64,000 nt of DNA from Wuchereria bancrofti (lineage: Eukaryota > Nematoda > Chromadorea > Rhabditida > Onchocercidae). Under the pieces are notes generated by a model. The model saw only the letters and a list, made by a program, of their open reading frames with translations. It ran no database searches and was not told where the DNA came from. The position numbers were made by a program, and so were the translations under genes. Numbering within the stretch: position 1 is the stretch's first letter; every line of letters begins with the position of its first letter. The stretch spans positions 2,030,399 through 2,094,398 of the forward strand of contig SSBO01000001.1 in NCBI GenBank assembly GCA_005281725.1, written 5' to 3'. Positions 23,501 to 37,335 of the stretch are shown here, piece after piece.

Positions 23501-26173
23501 TTGATTCTAAAGTTTAACAGTAGAAAACCTGATTCTTGTTTTTCTTTCTACAGTGTAAACACTTTTGTAAAAATTGATGGAACTTCATAAATACATTTCT
23601 GACTTAAGTGGGAATCGATCATTTAATGTAGCATTCAAAAAAAAAAAAATTAAATGAAGTAAGCTTAAATTTGTCCTTGCTTTGAAATTTTATGATCTTT
23701 AAGTTTGATTTATTTGATTTTAGTTAAGCCTGCGACATTTCGGTTATCAAACTGAACAAACAGCAAATGCATTGTTGAATAATAATGAATTGCCTTTGGA
23801 TCTCCAAGCCTTAATGTCGGTAGAATTAAAAGCAGAAAATACATCAATGATTGTTGCCGGCTTTTCTCCCTTTTATGATTTTATCGGTATGTTTCTGTTG
23901 TATATTCAATTTATACTAAAAAATTGTCCGGTCATTCAATATAGCTCAATCTTCTAAGAACAGAGACTGTATAAGATCTGATGGAAAAGTTGATGCATTA
24001 AATGATTTTAAGTCCATTTCATCGTAAAATTAGCTGACCTATTCAAAATTTTTAGTGAAATTTCTTTTTCTCTGAATATTGAACTATTATATATCACCGC
24101 ATTGAACAAAAATCATTTTCATTCCATATGTTTGGTTATATGGGAAAACTATCTTGAATTCCTTGTAAAACATCTTCCTCTATTTGTGATTCTTTTTTCT
24201 TTTCATCTGAATTTACCATATACTCTCTGATTTTCCCTTCTATTCAAAATTGTAATATACTTTTTGCCAATCTGAACTAACCAAAACTTTTTCTCTGATA
24301 TACAAAAGCAATGATAGATTAAATTTCTTCATTGCCTGAAAAATCACTGCTTCAGAAAATTGTGGCATCTTAAAATTTGCAATATTTTAGCCTGGGATTA
24401 AAGCACTGTTGTTAATAATATTATTTCTAGAATTAGAATCTAAAAATATTTCAAGCAAGCAAAGTAGATTTCCAAGAAATTGTAGTTGCAGGTGATAACG
24501 GTAGCATGCATAACATTTTGTTTCTCTTATTCTTCCTTTTTATGATCATCTCCTCTCATCCTCTCCCGTTTTCATCCTCTTTTACATCTTGTTTAATTTC
24601 AGTGAATAAGGAGTGATAAATAGAAAAGTAAAAATAGATAGAGTAAGGAAAAGAATAAAAGACAAAAATAAAAAAATTGTACAAATTTTGCGAACCATTA
24701 AAATGCTTTATTGTTTCCAATGACTACCGATCCATTTGAGAATTCCAATGAATTTTTAATGATTGGACAATCTTCTCATATTTTCACATTTTCCTTACTA
24801 TTTTTCCTTTCTATCTCTCTCTATCTCTCTCTTCCTCTTATTTCATCTATTCTTTTTTCTTTTCGTTCTTTGAAAAACATCATCATTAATAAAATTTTAT
24901 AATGATATTGAAGGAATTTATAAAGCAAAAAGGAACTGGGAAGGAAATGATTGAAAATTATTTCGAAATTTGTCTTTTTGGCAAAAAATTCTCCCTCTAA
25001 AAAGTTGATCCTTTTTTTCAGAAACTTTGCGGTTCTCAGTCTTTTATTTTTGCAAAATGCTTTCCAAAATGTCAACTTGCTATCCCAAGTTTTACTTTAT
25101 TTAAAATTTGAGATGATGAAATTTGCGATTGTAAAGCGAAGACAAACGGGAAGAAACTGTCAAATCCATTAATTTGCATGAAACCACCACAGCTATCCAC
25201 CAATAAACAAGAGGCAGAATCTCTTAGCACTGCTCATAATGCTTCCGGATCAAAAACAAGTAGCATCCGGAAAGATTTGGAAGCTGAATTTGGTATCGAA
25301 GCATTTTTAAAGGGAAGAAAAATGAATACAGAAATCAAAAAGTAAGATTCATGTTTTGCACTGTACTGTCCTAGTTTTGTATTGAAGTTTAAATTAAATT
25401 TCGAGTGGAATTTAGTTCTAGTCCATAACTAATTGAAATGAATTTATTGATCTTTTAAAATTTTTTAAAATTTTAATGAAGATTAATATCTCTTATTGTA
25501 ACCAACGATTGTAACTTTTGCAGTAAGCCGTTATTCACTGAAACATTTGATGTGCCAGATTCTGAAAAGGTTGCCTTGAGGCCAAGCTATGAACGATATC
25601 GTTATATGGAAACAACGTCTGCGGAATACAATCTATATGATGATGAATATGATGATACGTATGATGATCAGCACCAAAACTATGATTTTGATTTCAGGTT
25701 GTCCGATTTCTATGGACCTTATAGGATAATTTCAAGATCTTCATGAAGTGATATATTCGCAAATCATGTGACAAATTTTGATAGTTCAACTTTCGTCATA
25801 TTTCAGGGATGGTGATGTTGCAATCGAGAACAGTGGAATCAAACCAAATACGAATCGTATACAAGTGGACAGTGATGTGGATGATAATACAGAGAATGAG
25901 GAGGAGAAAAAAATTGAAAAAGGTAGCTCAAGGAGGAAAAAACACTTAAAAAATGATCGACAAACAATGAGTGCCGTTATGCTGGATGAACAAAATCAAA
26001 GTAATGTCTGTACGAAGGGAGCGGAAGAGGTGAGACGTGCATCAGGAAGTGGTCCTAACGAAAGGCATAAACCGGCATATACCGGTGGACGGGGTCGACA
26101 ATTAAAAGAACGCCATAAAGGTGAATTCAGACGACGACAAGCTGATAAAAAAATGCGTAGTGGAATGTTTTGA
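20574..26173 (+). CDS. ascc2: ASCC2 homologue, CUE-domain subunit of the ASC-1/ribosome-quality complex
   Basis: 12 exons, 689 residues (human 757): 20574-20755, 20937-21084, 21332-21511, 21672-21838, 22048-22134, 22285-22410, 22779-22935, 23212-23301, 23724-23886, 25113-25341, 25524-25697, 25807-26173. The start follows gcgatttcag by three bases. A helical N-terminal region is followed by a CUE ubiquitin-binding domain at about residues 358-410 (IDYLAELLPHFSPQFI, then GYQTEQTANALLNNNEL). After that come the family signature YDDEYDDTYDD and a basic C-terminus (GEFRRRQADKKMRSGMF) like human ASCC2. In other animals ASCC2 binds Lys63-linked ubiquitin and joins ASCC3 in DNA-alkylation repair and in splitting collided ribosomes; the same role is inferred. 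It is about 65 residues shorter than human ASCC2 at the N-terminus. The 23887..25112 intron and its acceptor (atttgag) are the least certain join. Confidence 0.88.
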
Positions 26174-27987
26174 TTGCTGAAAACTATTAATTTCTATTTA
26201 TAATCTAACGGTCATTGATCTTTATTAATTATTTCTCGAATCGTTCTAAAAGTATGCTGCATTAGTTTTGAACTTTGACAGTTAATCATGTTAATGTTTT
26301 TAAATTCTTGTGAAATACAGTTGAGGGAGGCATTAAGAAACTATTTAGAATTTTAGTATTTAAAAGTTATCGAAATTTCATCAAATATATTTTCACTTCA
26401 AAAGAAAAAGAAAACCAAATTTTTTATTGCTTTATGTAATCTTTTGTCTAGTTGTTTTCAGACTTCGTGGTTTTCTTGAAGGAACTTAGGATGTACTGGA
26501 TATATAAAAACCTGAAGGTAGATAAGAAATTTCTATGTCAGTTCTATTTTTTCTTTTTTTATTTTCTTCTTTCCTGCTTGTAAAATGTTTGAAACGAACA
26601 TAGACAAGAATATGATACTACCATACTTTTTGGAGCATCCAGAAACTACTTCACGAAAAATTTTAATTTAGTAATTCGAACGTATTCAACTTGTAACATA
26701 TTCAATAAGACATTTCATATGATTGAAATAAAGTGCGAGTATTATGGGAATGTATAACTGATTTTTGCCAAATACACATATATTTCAATGCATCAATAAG
26801 AAATAAATAAATGAGGAAGTAAGGGTGACGAGGATTACTACCGGAAATGTTGAAGTCTTATTTTTGATAGTGCGTAATGCATTTTGAAATTTAATGAAGT
26901 TTCTCCAAAAAATTAGAGCTATATTCGAGAACCACTTGTCGTGGTCTCCAAAATGAAAGAAGCGTCAATACGAAATGGTCAATTAAAACTCGTATTTGAA
27001 GTCTTTAAATTCAATAGCAGTTAATTAACGACAATGCATTCATTTAACGATTGCTGTTGTTTCGATCTTATATATGGAAATATGAAAGACAAGAAAACGA
27101 TCACTTGATTGTAAGTGGGAAAGTAGTTTCCGCTAATTTGGAGGAAAAAAACTGGGATTTATCAGTTCAAGAAACTCGGAAATTTTTCTAGAAAGAAGAA
27201 TGATCTACGAGTCTTGATTAATTTTCTTTTTTTTTAAATAAAATTAAGGTCAAAATTTTGCGGGGTTCCGTAATTTTCATCAATCGAAATGAAATTAAAT
27301 TAAATCATTGATTCACACATGCTATACAATGGCTACACAAATAACAGCTAAAGTAAACAACACGGTATAAAAAAATTGAATTTTTTTTTTTCAGTCAAAA
27401 TAACCGCTTGAAAATGGTGAACATTTGATATTGGCTCCTACCATCCGTGGCGTACTCACATTTTGATTTCGACATCTACAAAATTGATGATGGATTGGTG
27501 TACGGTACTGCAGCTGCACGATTACGATAATGTATAGTACTGCAATTTGTATGTATAGTATCCTGTTTTGAAATTTGCCTAAAATCACCTCCACCATCTC
27601 CTTCATTCAAAATCAATATCATATTCCTTCCTTATTGCTTCCACTCGTATGAAAAAAATGGAGAGAGAGGGAGAAAAGAGAGGGAGGAAGAGATGGGGAG
27701 AAAGGGAGAGAAAGAGAAATGAAAATTAACATACTTCAAGTTTAAAATATGGTGCAAATTGGCTTATTTTAACTTTTGAACTTGTGACTTGAAAGATGGA
27801 AGTTTGCAGATTATATTCACATTTTGGATAAATTCATAATTTAATTTTTTAAACATTTATGATTTTTATGCAGGAAATGTTTTTAAAAAATACGGTTATT
27901 TTAACAAAATTTGACTTATTTTCAAATTTTAAACGAATTAACGGTTCTATTTATTGTATATTTTGTAGCAACAGATATTTATAAAGT
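26174..27987. other. convergent intergenic region between ascc2 and unc-86
   Basis: About 1.8 kb between two 3' ends. AT-rich with a GAGAGA microsatellite (about 27655-27720). Nothing gene-like was recognised. Confidence 0.5.
27655..27720. repeat. GA-rich microsatellite
   Basis: A run of GAGAGAGAGGGAGAAAAGAG-type purine repeat on the plus strand near the 3' end of unc-86. Confidence 0.85.
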
Positions 27988-30900
27988 TTACTTTTCAACA
28001 ATAACTGACCTTTTCTGCTTTTGTCGTTGATTACAAAACCATACTCTGACAACGTTTTTCTTTAAATCGAGTTTATTGGCTATTGCTGAAATTCGTTCAC
28101 CACTCGGTCGAGGCTGCTGTCTGTGAAATGTATTATTGTTTTGTTGACCATATAATGCTAACAGCAATAATAACAATGCTAATAATAATGAGAATAATGA
28201 TTTAACAGCAATGTTGGTAAATGATGTTAACGATACTAATAATGATAGCAATATACATGTAGCAATGATAAAATACTGATAGCAATAATGTTTAATAATA
28301 TTATTATTATTGGCGATGGTAATTATAACAGTAATATAATGGTGGTAATAATATTGTAGTGATAATAACAATAAAATGGTGACAATAAAATAATAATAAT
28401 AAATATTGATAATAATAATAATAATAATAATAAGGTTCTTTATTATGGTACTGATGAATAAAAATATCTCAGATATGAAGAATACAAACAATCTTAAATT
28501 TTGTTCAGCAACAGTTATGCTATCAGTCTGAATTAAACAATAAATCAATAGAAAAAAAAAGCAAACGTTTAAAGTGTAAAAAACTGCTTTATTTATTTTC
28601 TATGTGTAATAAAGCAACATTTGAGGATTTCGTCGAGGATGAAAGAAATGGGTATAATTCCGATCTACAATTTGGCTTCGGAAGGAAGCTAATGATATTA
28701 GCTTATTTATCCAACTATTCATTTTAATCATTTAACTCATTTGTCAAATTATATTGTGGGAAATGATGGTAACTCTTTGCAAAATGAGGTAAAGAAAAAA
28801 AGGAACGAAAGGAGAGAGGGATTATAATTTGATGTAAATGTTAAATTAAAAAAAGTTTATTACCGAAAATAATCTTCTAGCAAACGTTTTTCGGGTGCAG
28901 CAATAGAAGTTCGTTTCCTTTTCTTATCCATATTTGGTAAAATACCTTGTGCATCACCTGCCATATCTTTCGTTTTTGTTACTTCTTCGGCCTAATTAAA
29001 ATGCACAACATACTTGCTCATGTTTAACAAGTTTAATAAATAAATTTTTTGTAATATTATGGGAAATCTTTATTTGGATAATAAAACAATGTAATTTATT
29101 ATTTTTTTCCCTTCTAAATTTTCAAGATATAAATGAAGTTAAAACTTATTATGAAATATTAGAAACAGATAGTAAAATTAATTAATTTATGATTGATTAT
29201 TTAATTTGTACAAAGTTATTATGGAATATTTCATCCAAAAATTTAAATGCTAAATGACAGCTATTCGGCATATAAAATAAAACAATTCAAGAACTCATTT
29301 TTAGGACAAATTTAAAAACCTTTTCAAGCCATGAATGCAAAATAGGTTTCAGCGCCACCATATTGTTATGCGACAAAGTAAGACTTTCGAATCGGCATAT
29401 TGTTGATTGACTTAATGAGCCAACACCCGGCATTTTTAGATGTGCGAGAGCTTTTCCAACATCAGCTTGAGTTACGCCTAATTTGATACGCCTTTGCTTA
29501 AAATGTTCCGCAAAACGTTCTAATTCACGTGGGTCTGTGTCTAATTCTGTAATATGCAATTTTCAATTCTTTTTTTCACACTTCTGTTATAATCTACTGA
29601 AACTTATAGTCAATCACTATAAAATAATCACTAATTTGATACATTTTTTTATGCATATAAATATAACGTAATTAAGTACATAAAGAAAGAAACGAAAAAA
29701 ATTTTTGCAAAAAAAGCAAAACTATGAATTTCTCCTTTTGGATCAGAATTATCAGTTTTTTATCAGCACCTGTAGCTTGAGCTGATAATGGGTATATTGG
29801 CATTGCGGCAGCAGCAGCAGCAGCAGCATTTTGTGATGCAACAACTGCAGTAGCGGTTGCAAACGGTGACGGAATCGGATATTGGGAAAATTGTGCAGTT
29901 GGATAGTGTTGCATTGCCATTACATGCTGCAAGTACTATAACGTTGTCAGAAACGATACGAATTAAAAATTACGAAAAAATGAACTCTATTCGTTATCAA
30001 ATTAATTTAAATAATGCCAAAAACGGATGAGATCAAAAAAAAAGAAAAAAACTACTGATCCGGAAGTTGTACAACCTGTAATGACGCCATTGAGTCGGCA
30101 GCATGATTCATAGATGAGTCAATAATTGAACTCTGTGAAATTGAAGATGAATCAAATTCACCCGATGATGGCAAATGTGATGCTGCGGTAGAATGATAGC
30201 TGGAATAATGGTTGAAAATTCTTACCTCATAAATAATCAACAATTTTATATTAGGATTAAGTAATTTACCCGAAACTAAGGGAAATAGGCCGGGATTAAA
30301 AGAATTATTGGAAACTGAAATAGCAATATCATAAAAATCCTAAGAATTCTTCGAAGCTGAGAGGAAAGAAAAAAATGAAATGTTACACGTACGTGAACAT
30401 ATCTGATGGTCGAAGCATCCCACTAGCAGCCATATTGACATTTTTAACGTCAATTTCAGCAAGGGCAGCTTGAGCTGCTCTTGCTTGAAATAACGTATCG
30501 TCGAAAGTGCCAAAAATTGAATTCGTTTGAAAGTTCTGAAAATTTCAAAAAAAAAATCACAAAAAAAAATTTGAATTTTATATGAAAATTAAATTTAATT
30601 GTTATTGAATTACCAAATGAAGTAAACCATGCAACAGATATTGTGCACTAAATATGTTATACATTATGCTTATAGAAGTTCCTAAAAACATTAATTTCAA
30701 AAATTTGTAATGAAGTATAACTAAGTACAACGATATTAGAATAAATATAAGAATACTTGTATGCTAAAGTTAAAAGTTTAACTGTTACAAAAGTCCTCTT
30801 ATTTACTCTACTTTACTCAAGGAAATTTTGAGAAACGGAGTAAAAAATTAATTAACAATACTGAAGTGAAGTCTATGTGAAGTAATACTTAATTTTTGAA

Positions 30901-32389
30901 AATGTGCAGAAAAAGTCAACCGACAAAAAATGGAGTTGAAGAAAGAAAGACAAAAAAGAGAAACTTTTAGACCGTCATTTAACAATGTCTACTATTTTAT
31001 TCAAAAATTTTCATCAAATCATTATAGCTTGAATAATTAATTGTGAATTCAAATTTTCTGGTATATCTTGCGCTTTTATTTTTGTAAAATATTTCAACAC
31101 TTATTAAATAATTTGAATATAGCACTGAAGAAATTATATACTTCATTTAGTTGTATTTAAGCTTAACTCTATCAATTAAAAAAAATTGCTTTGCAATCGA
31201 TGCATAACTTTTTTGCTAGAAATGATAAGAGCTAGAAAATATATTCCCAAGAGAAAACTCAATGATATAAAATACAACGTTTTCAGTCACTTTTTTAAAA
31301 TTATTTTCGAATAAATTTCCTTGCTTTTAAGCAATTTATGAACAAAACTTTTCCTGAATTTATGAAAATTAGTTATCATACGCATTCTTTTATATTCTTT
31401 TGTCGTTCAAAACGATTGCAAATATTGTTAACTTTAAATGCGAAACGATTTTGAAGTAGCATTCCTGGCTAATTATTGATTTTAAAAGCTAATAAATTGA
31501 AATAAAATTTGGTCAATTTTGGATAAATTCCAAGTTAGCAATAATTTGTACACATATATGCAATTGTATCACTTCATTTTTCGTCCTTTCCTTTTTTCGA
31601 AAAATAACATTTAAATTTCCAGAATTAAATAATATATGATAGGTAATAAATAAATAAGCAAATTAAGACAAGTAGTGAATAAACAAATAAATAAATATGT
31701 ATAAGTACATACCGAATAGACACAAACATACGGCATATACGTAAAGATACCGATTACAAACGAATGAATATTTCAATGACTACGAATGAATAGTTCATAA
31801 CCATCATTTGACAAGCTTTTGACAATAACAGTGATCAGCTCAATGGTAAAATTAGCTTAGAGGTTGAACATTCATAAATTAATGAGATATACTTGTATTT
31901 GCTATTATATCTTGCAATCGTTAGCTATCATTTTAGTATCATGAAAATTAAATTAAATTTATTTATTATAATTATTATATTACTACTACTATTGTTATTG
32001 TTATTGTTGTTGTAATGGTCAGTTATGCTATATTTACCGTTCTCATATCGGTTAACTGATTTACTAACTTTGTAAAAATTTGATTTCTTTTTTTGTACTT
32101 TTTTTGTATATAAAAATTTAATTTTTTTTGTATATGTATAGTAAGCAGATATATTTTTAAGGAAAATAACAAATGGATAAGATAATCAAAAGAAAATTAT
32201 GATCGGAAAAGAGAACAATTGTAATGATAATAGAATAATGATAAGTTTATGAATACCTACACTAGGCATTCGGGTACGGTATGCAGCTGCTGCCGTTGTT
32301 GCTCCGGTTCCGGTAGGTGAATAACGTGTCATTGTAGCAGTAGACGTAATCGTATTTAAGCCGGGATATAACCGTTGCGATGATTGCAT
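27988..32389 (-). CDS. unc-86: POU class IV homeodomain transcription factor UNC-86 (Brn-3/Acj6)
   Basis: Exons 32389..32257, 30681..30614, 30535..30393, 30199..30076, 29926..29770, 29546..29320, 28991..28864 and 28120..27988 give 370 residues in phase. It has a POU-IV box ([20 protein letters not shown], about residue 72 on), then a Ser-rich region, a short poly-Ala tract, the POU-specific domain ([20 protein letters not shown] to [19 protein letters not shown]), and the homeodomain ([14 protein letters not shown] to [15 protein letters not shown]). The POU-specific text is that of class IV, so this is the unc-86 orthologue, a nuclear regulator of neuronal identity in C. elegans. An intron splits the homeodomain (YF/RQQPRPS). 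Intron 1 is 1.6 kb and intron 7 is full of TAA repeats. Exon 2 (30681..30614) is assigned mainly by phase. The C-terminal few residues could be spliced differently. Confidence 0.95.
28170..28435. repeat. TAA/TAATAA trinucleotide-rich intron
   Basis: Imperfect AATAAT/ACAATA repeats, with a clean TAA run at about 28405-28433, fill most of unc-86 intron 7. The open minus frame over it (Ile/Leu/Tyr-rich) is a repeat artefact. Confidence 0.85.
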
Positions 32390-33822
32390 ATTCTTTTTTC
32401 TCTTCTTTTCCTTTTTTTGTTTTACGTTACGTTATACCGTGTATGACTGTTAATATTTTATTGTCAGCCGATAGAAAAAGAAAACCAGAAAAAACCGGAA
32501 ATAAATGTTTAACCAATTGATTTCCAAAAAATATGGATGAATTTTTTGTTGGATGAAACAGTTCCGGCAACCGGAGTAGTTGATCGGTTATTTAGGAGTT
32601 TAACGGTGAGGAGGAGGAGGAGGAGAAGGTGGGGAGATAAATATGGCATTTGCTTGGAAATGGGTGACACGCTTCACACTGGTCGATACGATGAGCATCG
32701 TCGGAAAAGCTTCTCAATAGATTGAACATGCGCTACTTACTTACTTACTTACTTCATTCTAAACCCACCACTATCATCACTGCAACACTCTTTAGAATGC
32801 TACCGTATCCTCGGCGCATTGATCCAAAAACTATTGGTACCGCCTTAAAAGCATTTTCTGATTTGCTAAAAGATGATAGTTTGAAGAAAGATGTAAGAAA
32901 GAAGGGAGAAAAAGAAAAAAAGTGAAAGCATACTTTTCTCCGTCATTGTGTTTTCTCTTCAAATCTTTTTGCATTAACAGCTATTTCATGTGGACACTGA
33001 ATTTTTTTTTTCATTTTTCAACTAATTTATGAAAAACATTTTGAAAAAAGAAGAAAAAGAAAAGGGCGAAGAGACGATAAATTTTTTTTTATTTATTTTT
33101 ATTATTTAACGTAAAGTTTTCATGATTTTTAATCACTTACCGATATTAACACTTATCATTGATGCAGAGAAAGTATTCATAATTTTTATCTTTCCTTGGA
33201 TATTATTAAGTACTATTGATTCTCATGCAGTATGCACAACTTTTGTCTGTAGTAAAAATAACACGGCATATTAACAGTTCCCGTAAAGCAGTAACAATTT
33301 TTGTCCTTGTTGATAACACCATGTATTATTGATTTGCGTGAAGCACTCGTAACTGTGATAGCAGCACATGTCTTAATTTAATTTGGATTTAAAATTTATC
33401 AAGTTCAATATAAAATTTATCAAGTTCAATTTGTGCTGTTTTTTTTTAAACGTCTTATTTCTGTGTAATTTGAGTATATCACATTTAATGATATCATATG
33501 TCGCCAAAATTTCTTGCAATTGTTTTTTTTTGGAAATTTAATTTTTATTATTTGTTATTACCAATTCATTTTTAGAAGTATAGGAGAGAGGGAGAGAAAG
33601 AGAATGCAAGAGAAAAGGAAAAGTCAAGTAATACTTTCATACCACTCGAATATTACATATTGTAATATGAATGATATACTAAAATAATATTTATTTCTTG
33701 GACTTTTCTAGGATAAATATGGGGAAACTTACAAATATTCTGCATAATACGTACAATCACGTGAATATCAAACTGTCATTTTTTGTTACTAATTAACATT
33801 CTAAATATTCAAGTTCAACAAT

Positions 33823-33900
33823 GTTGTAATAATAATAATAGTAATAGTAATAATAATAAGAAGAAGAAACAACAATAAATAATAATAATAATAATAACGA
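33823..33900. repeat. TAA-type trinucleotide microsatellite
   Basis: TAATAATAATAG, AAGAAG and AATAATAATAAT runs in the unc-86 upstream spacer. Confidence 0.85.
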
Positions 33901-34335
33901 CAATAACAAAAATGTCAATAGCAGTAGTGACAATGAAATCTGTAGCTATTATTATTATAATTTCATAAGAATAATTGTTTCTGTATTGCTGTTATTATTA
34001 GTTCTTTGATTAAGATTGGGCAATCTATTATCTTTTTTCACTTATTTCTTAGCTAAAATGACAATGATTGGTGATGGCGCTTGTATAATATCAGATGTTT
34101 GTTTCTTAGCTAAAGAAATAATATTCATTAGTGGTCAAAGAAAAGAAAAAAAAAACAGATAAGACTATCAGGTGTGATAAAAACCACATCACATCACTTT
34201 TCTTCCAATAAAAAGCTGTAGCACTGCATGCAGCAGCTGCTTATTTATACTTTTGTTAAGTATTTCCATCGATAAAACGTATATTTTTCATGTGAAATGA
34301 CCTATTTCTTCTTTTACTTTTCCATAATTAACTTT

Positions 34336-34465
34336 CAAAATGTCAAATTTTCTTCTATTTAAAAAAAAATATTTATCGAGTTAAAGATTTTTTGAAGTTT
34401 CAATATGTCGAATTTTCTTTTATTTAAAAAAAAATATTTATCGAGATAAAGATTTTTGAAGTTTC
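34336..34465. repeat. tandem duplication of a roughly 65-bp unit
   Basis: Two adjacent copies (about 34336-34400 and 34401-34464) share ATTTAAAAAAAAATATTTAT and the flanking AAATTTTCTT and GTTTCAATAT-like ends, with a few substitutions and one length change. Confidence 0.85.
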
Positions 34466-36344
34466 AATATAAGCAATGAAATTATTGGTAGAAATGGTAT
34501 TTTTCCAAACAAGATTGACAGTTCTTAAGTTAGATATGGTTTAAAATTTATTGTGCATTCTCTCATTTTATTTAGAAATTTAAATTCATCATCGAAGTTT
34601 TAATCAAATAAAGCAAATTTGATTTTTTTGAATTAAAAAATTATTCATTCAAGCAATAAATATCTACACAATAGTAATAATAAGAAGTTTGTCATACAAA
34701 AAGTCAATCTGATAGAAGGAAAAAAAGCAAACACTATAAGTAACCCAGTTTAAATTTAATTATAAGCATGTTTATTATTATTATCACCACTGATATTATC
34801 ATTATCATTGCTATTACTATTTCTGTTGCAAATCCCTCTAATATGACGCTTATTAGAGATAATTTTCACAAAATATGCGTCATTTCTTTAATAATATTTT
34901 TTCTTATTTCATTATTTCCTAACTTATAAGTGCAATATCATTTAATTTTTATATAATCTGCAAAATAAAATTGTATGAGAGGTTAGCCGCTTATGGTCAC
35001 TTTTAAGTATAAATTACAGAAGTGAATTTTTGCACGGTAGTAGCCTCTTATGGTCACTCTAAGCAACATATGTTTATAATTCTATCATCCATTTGACTGG
35101 AATTAATCGACTCTGATGATGGGAATGCATCCATCTATCTGTTCATTGCTCGATGAGTAAGAAAAACGGAAGCATTGCGATCAAAGTCTAAACTAAATCA
35201 GCAACATACGGACAGACAGACACAACATGCACATACACACACACACATTCATACATACATGATATCCATAAATGTTTTATGAGTTAATGAATTGATGGTA
35301 GCTGCAGTAGAACAGCCTGGAATATCCATAATATATTGTCGTATTGATGATATAATGCTTATAATTAATTGCAGAAAAACGAACGATCAGTACTTTTCGG
35401 TTTTTTCTTTTGATTTTTTAATTCATCAAAAAAAAAAATTTAATAAAAACATAATTTTCTGATGTAGCGGAAGAGGAAGAAATTATGGTTTAATTATATC
35501 TTTGATATTAATTCATTCAAAAATTATCTGAAAAAATTATCAAAAAAAGTTCAAAAAGATCCCAAAATTAATCTATTAGTGTATTTTACTAAGTTTCTAA
35601 TTATTTCGAGCAGACCTTAAATGTAATATTCTAAAATAAAATTGTCAAATAATTCATTTTTAATTTGAAAAACTGATTTTTTTTTGTTCCTAACAAATTC
35701 TAAATTAATATATATATAATAAATGTAATAATATATGTTGTAATACATTTATTGTATATGTACTTACATCGATTATTGCATTTATTATATTGTATACAAT
35801 ACTTGTTAAATCAGATTTCATGAACAAAAGATATCATGAACAAAGGAAAATTACTTTAATAATTCGTGCAATTTGCAATTTCTTTTCTGGAAAGCTTCTC
35901 TAATACTCTTTGCAACATTGGTTTTCCATTACTGTATTCTTAGAATGAATAAAAATTAAATCCATTATACTTCAAGACTTTCAGACTATTTTTCATCCCT
36001 CAAATATCATCCATTAAATTACGGTATGAGAACATTAAGTGAGATTAAGCCTAAATATATGACCAAAAGTGTCAAGTATGAGAATTTTGTCCACTTTCCC
36101 TTATTGAGATGAATGTCCTTTAGGGTTGAAAGAATTGAATTGAAGTAAATATCTTCTTCCTTTTCCCAAACCAAAGCATTAAATGGAAAATGGGAATAAT
36201 TGTCCTTCTTTTGCATAAATAAATATGCACACTTAGTTCATAGATTATGCTTAACAAATATATGATACGGAACCAATACATTCTATTTTAATTGTTAATG
36301 AATATTATATAACTAATAAATGAATCAATTAAACTAATATCAAT

Positions 36345-36455
36345 AATTACAATAATAGTAATAAATAATAATAAATAGTTAATATTAATAATTAACACTT
36401 AATGATAAGTAATAATAATAATAACAATAATAATAATGATAAATAACAATAATGG
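36345..36455. repeat. AATAAT microsatellite cluster
   Basis: Imperfect TAATAATAA/AATAACAAT repeats in the spacer upstream of unc-86. Confidence 0.85.
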
Positions 36456-37219
36456 TAAATAGCAAATAACAAGTGGATTAGAATTGATTTATATATGTTG
36501 TTATGTCGGCATTCTTTTATATATTTTTTTAAATGTAACACAAAAATGAACAATGAACAATCATCCCATGAGATGATGATACAGTACTCAGATATTTAAG
36601 AGCGGTGATATTTATCAAAAGATTTGATGAACGATTGTTATATGATGACATTTTGATTCATTTGAAATTCCCATTGGGAAATGACCGATCCATCTATCTA
36701 TCCATCATTCCATTCATCTTTTCATTTTTATACTCATCCATTAATTGAACATACATCTGATAACATCGAATATTATTAATTTACGATCATAATTTCATTT
36801 CATGATAATATTTTATTTTACGATTATTTGCTAAGCTAATAAGTTTATACTAATTAAGTCCATTATTACCATAATTTTATATTCAGAAGATATCACACTA
36901 GATTAGAAAATTGAGGAATGGTAAAAAAGAAGGGAAATGGAACAAATAAGTTAAGATATCTGATGTAATGGACAAATTTAGAAGTTCGTTACGGTAATGC
37001 AGATGTGATTGAAAAAGAAATGGTCTAAATTTAAAAAAAGTTCAAATATTTTCTTCGGTAATGTTACATCCTTTCCTAAAAAATATATCTTACAATCCTA
37101 ATATTTTGTAATCTGAAGAAGCAATTAAGTTTTAACATTTTGAAGATATTATCTTTCAAACAATACAGTAAGACTTCTTGATAGTTAAAAGTTTATTCGT
37201 ATTACAAGCAACCAATGTC

Positions 37220-37335
37220 AACCAATGTTGCAATAATAATGTCAACAATAGCATAAGTATAATGATACTAATGATAATAGCTAGTAATAATAATAATACT
37301 AAAATAATAATGATAATAATAGTAAGTAATAATGA
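37220..37335. repeat. AATAAT microsatellite cluster
   Basis: Imperfect TAATAATAATAATACTAAAA-type repeats. The Ile/Leu-rich minus frame here is a repeat artefact. Confidence 0.85.

Noticed and set aside
28200..28548. Upstream half of a 186-codon minus ORF ending in the homeodomain
   Set aside because: Only the last 44 codons (28120..27988) are exon; the rest is an Ile/Leu/Tyr-rich reading of intronic TAA repeats.
32537..32925. Two short plus-strand ORFs beside the unc-86 start
   Set aside because: Arg run from a GAGGAG repeat and Leu/Thr run from a TTAC repeat; no family, no splice support.
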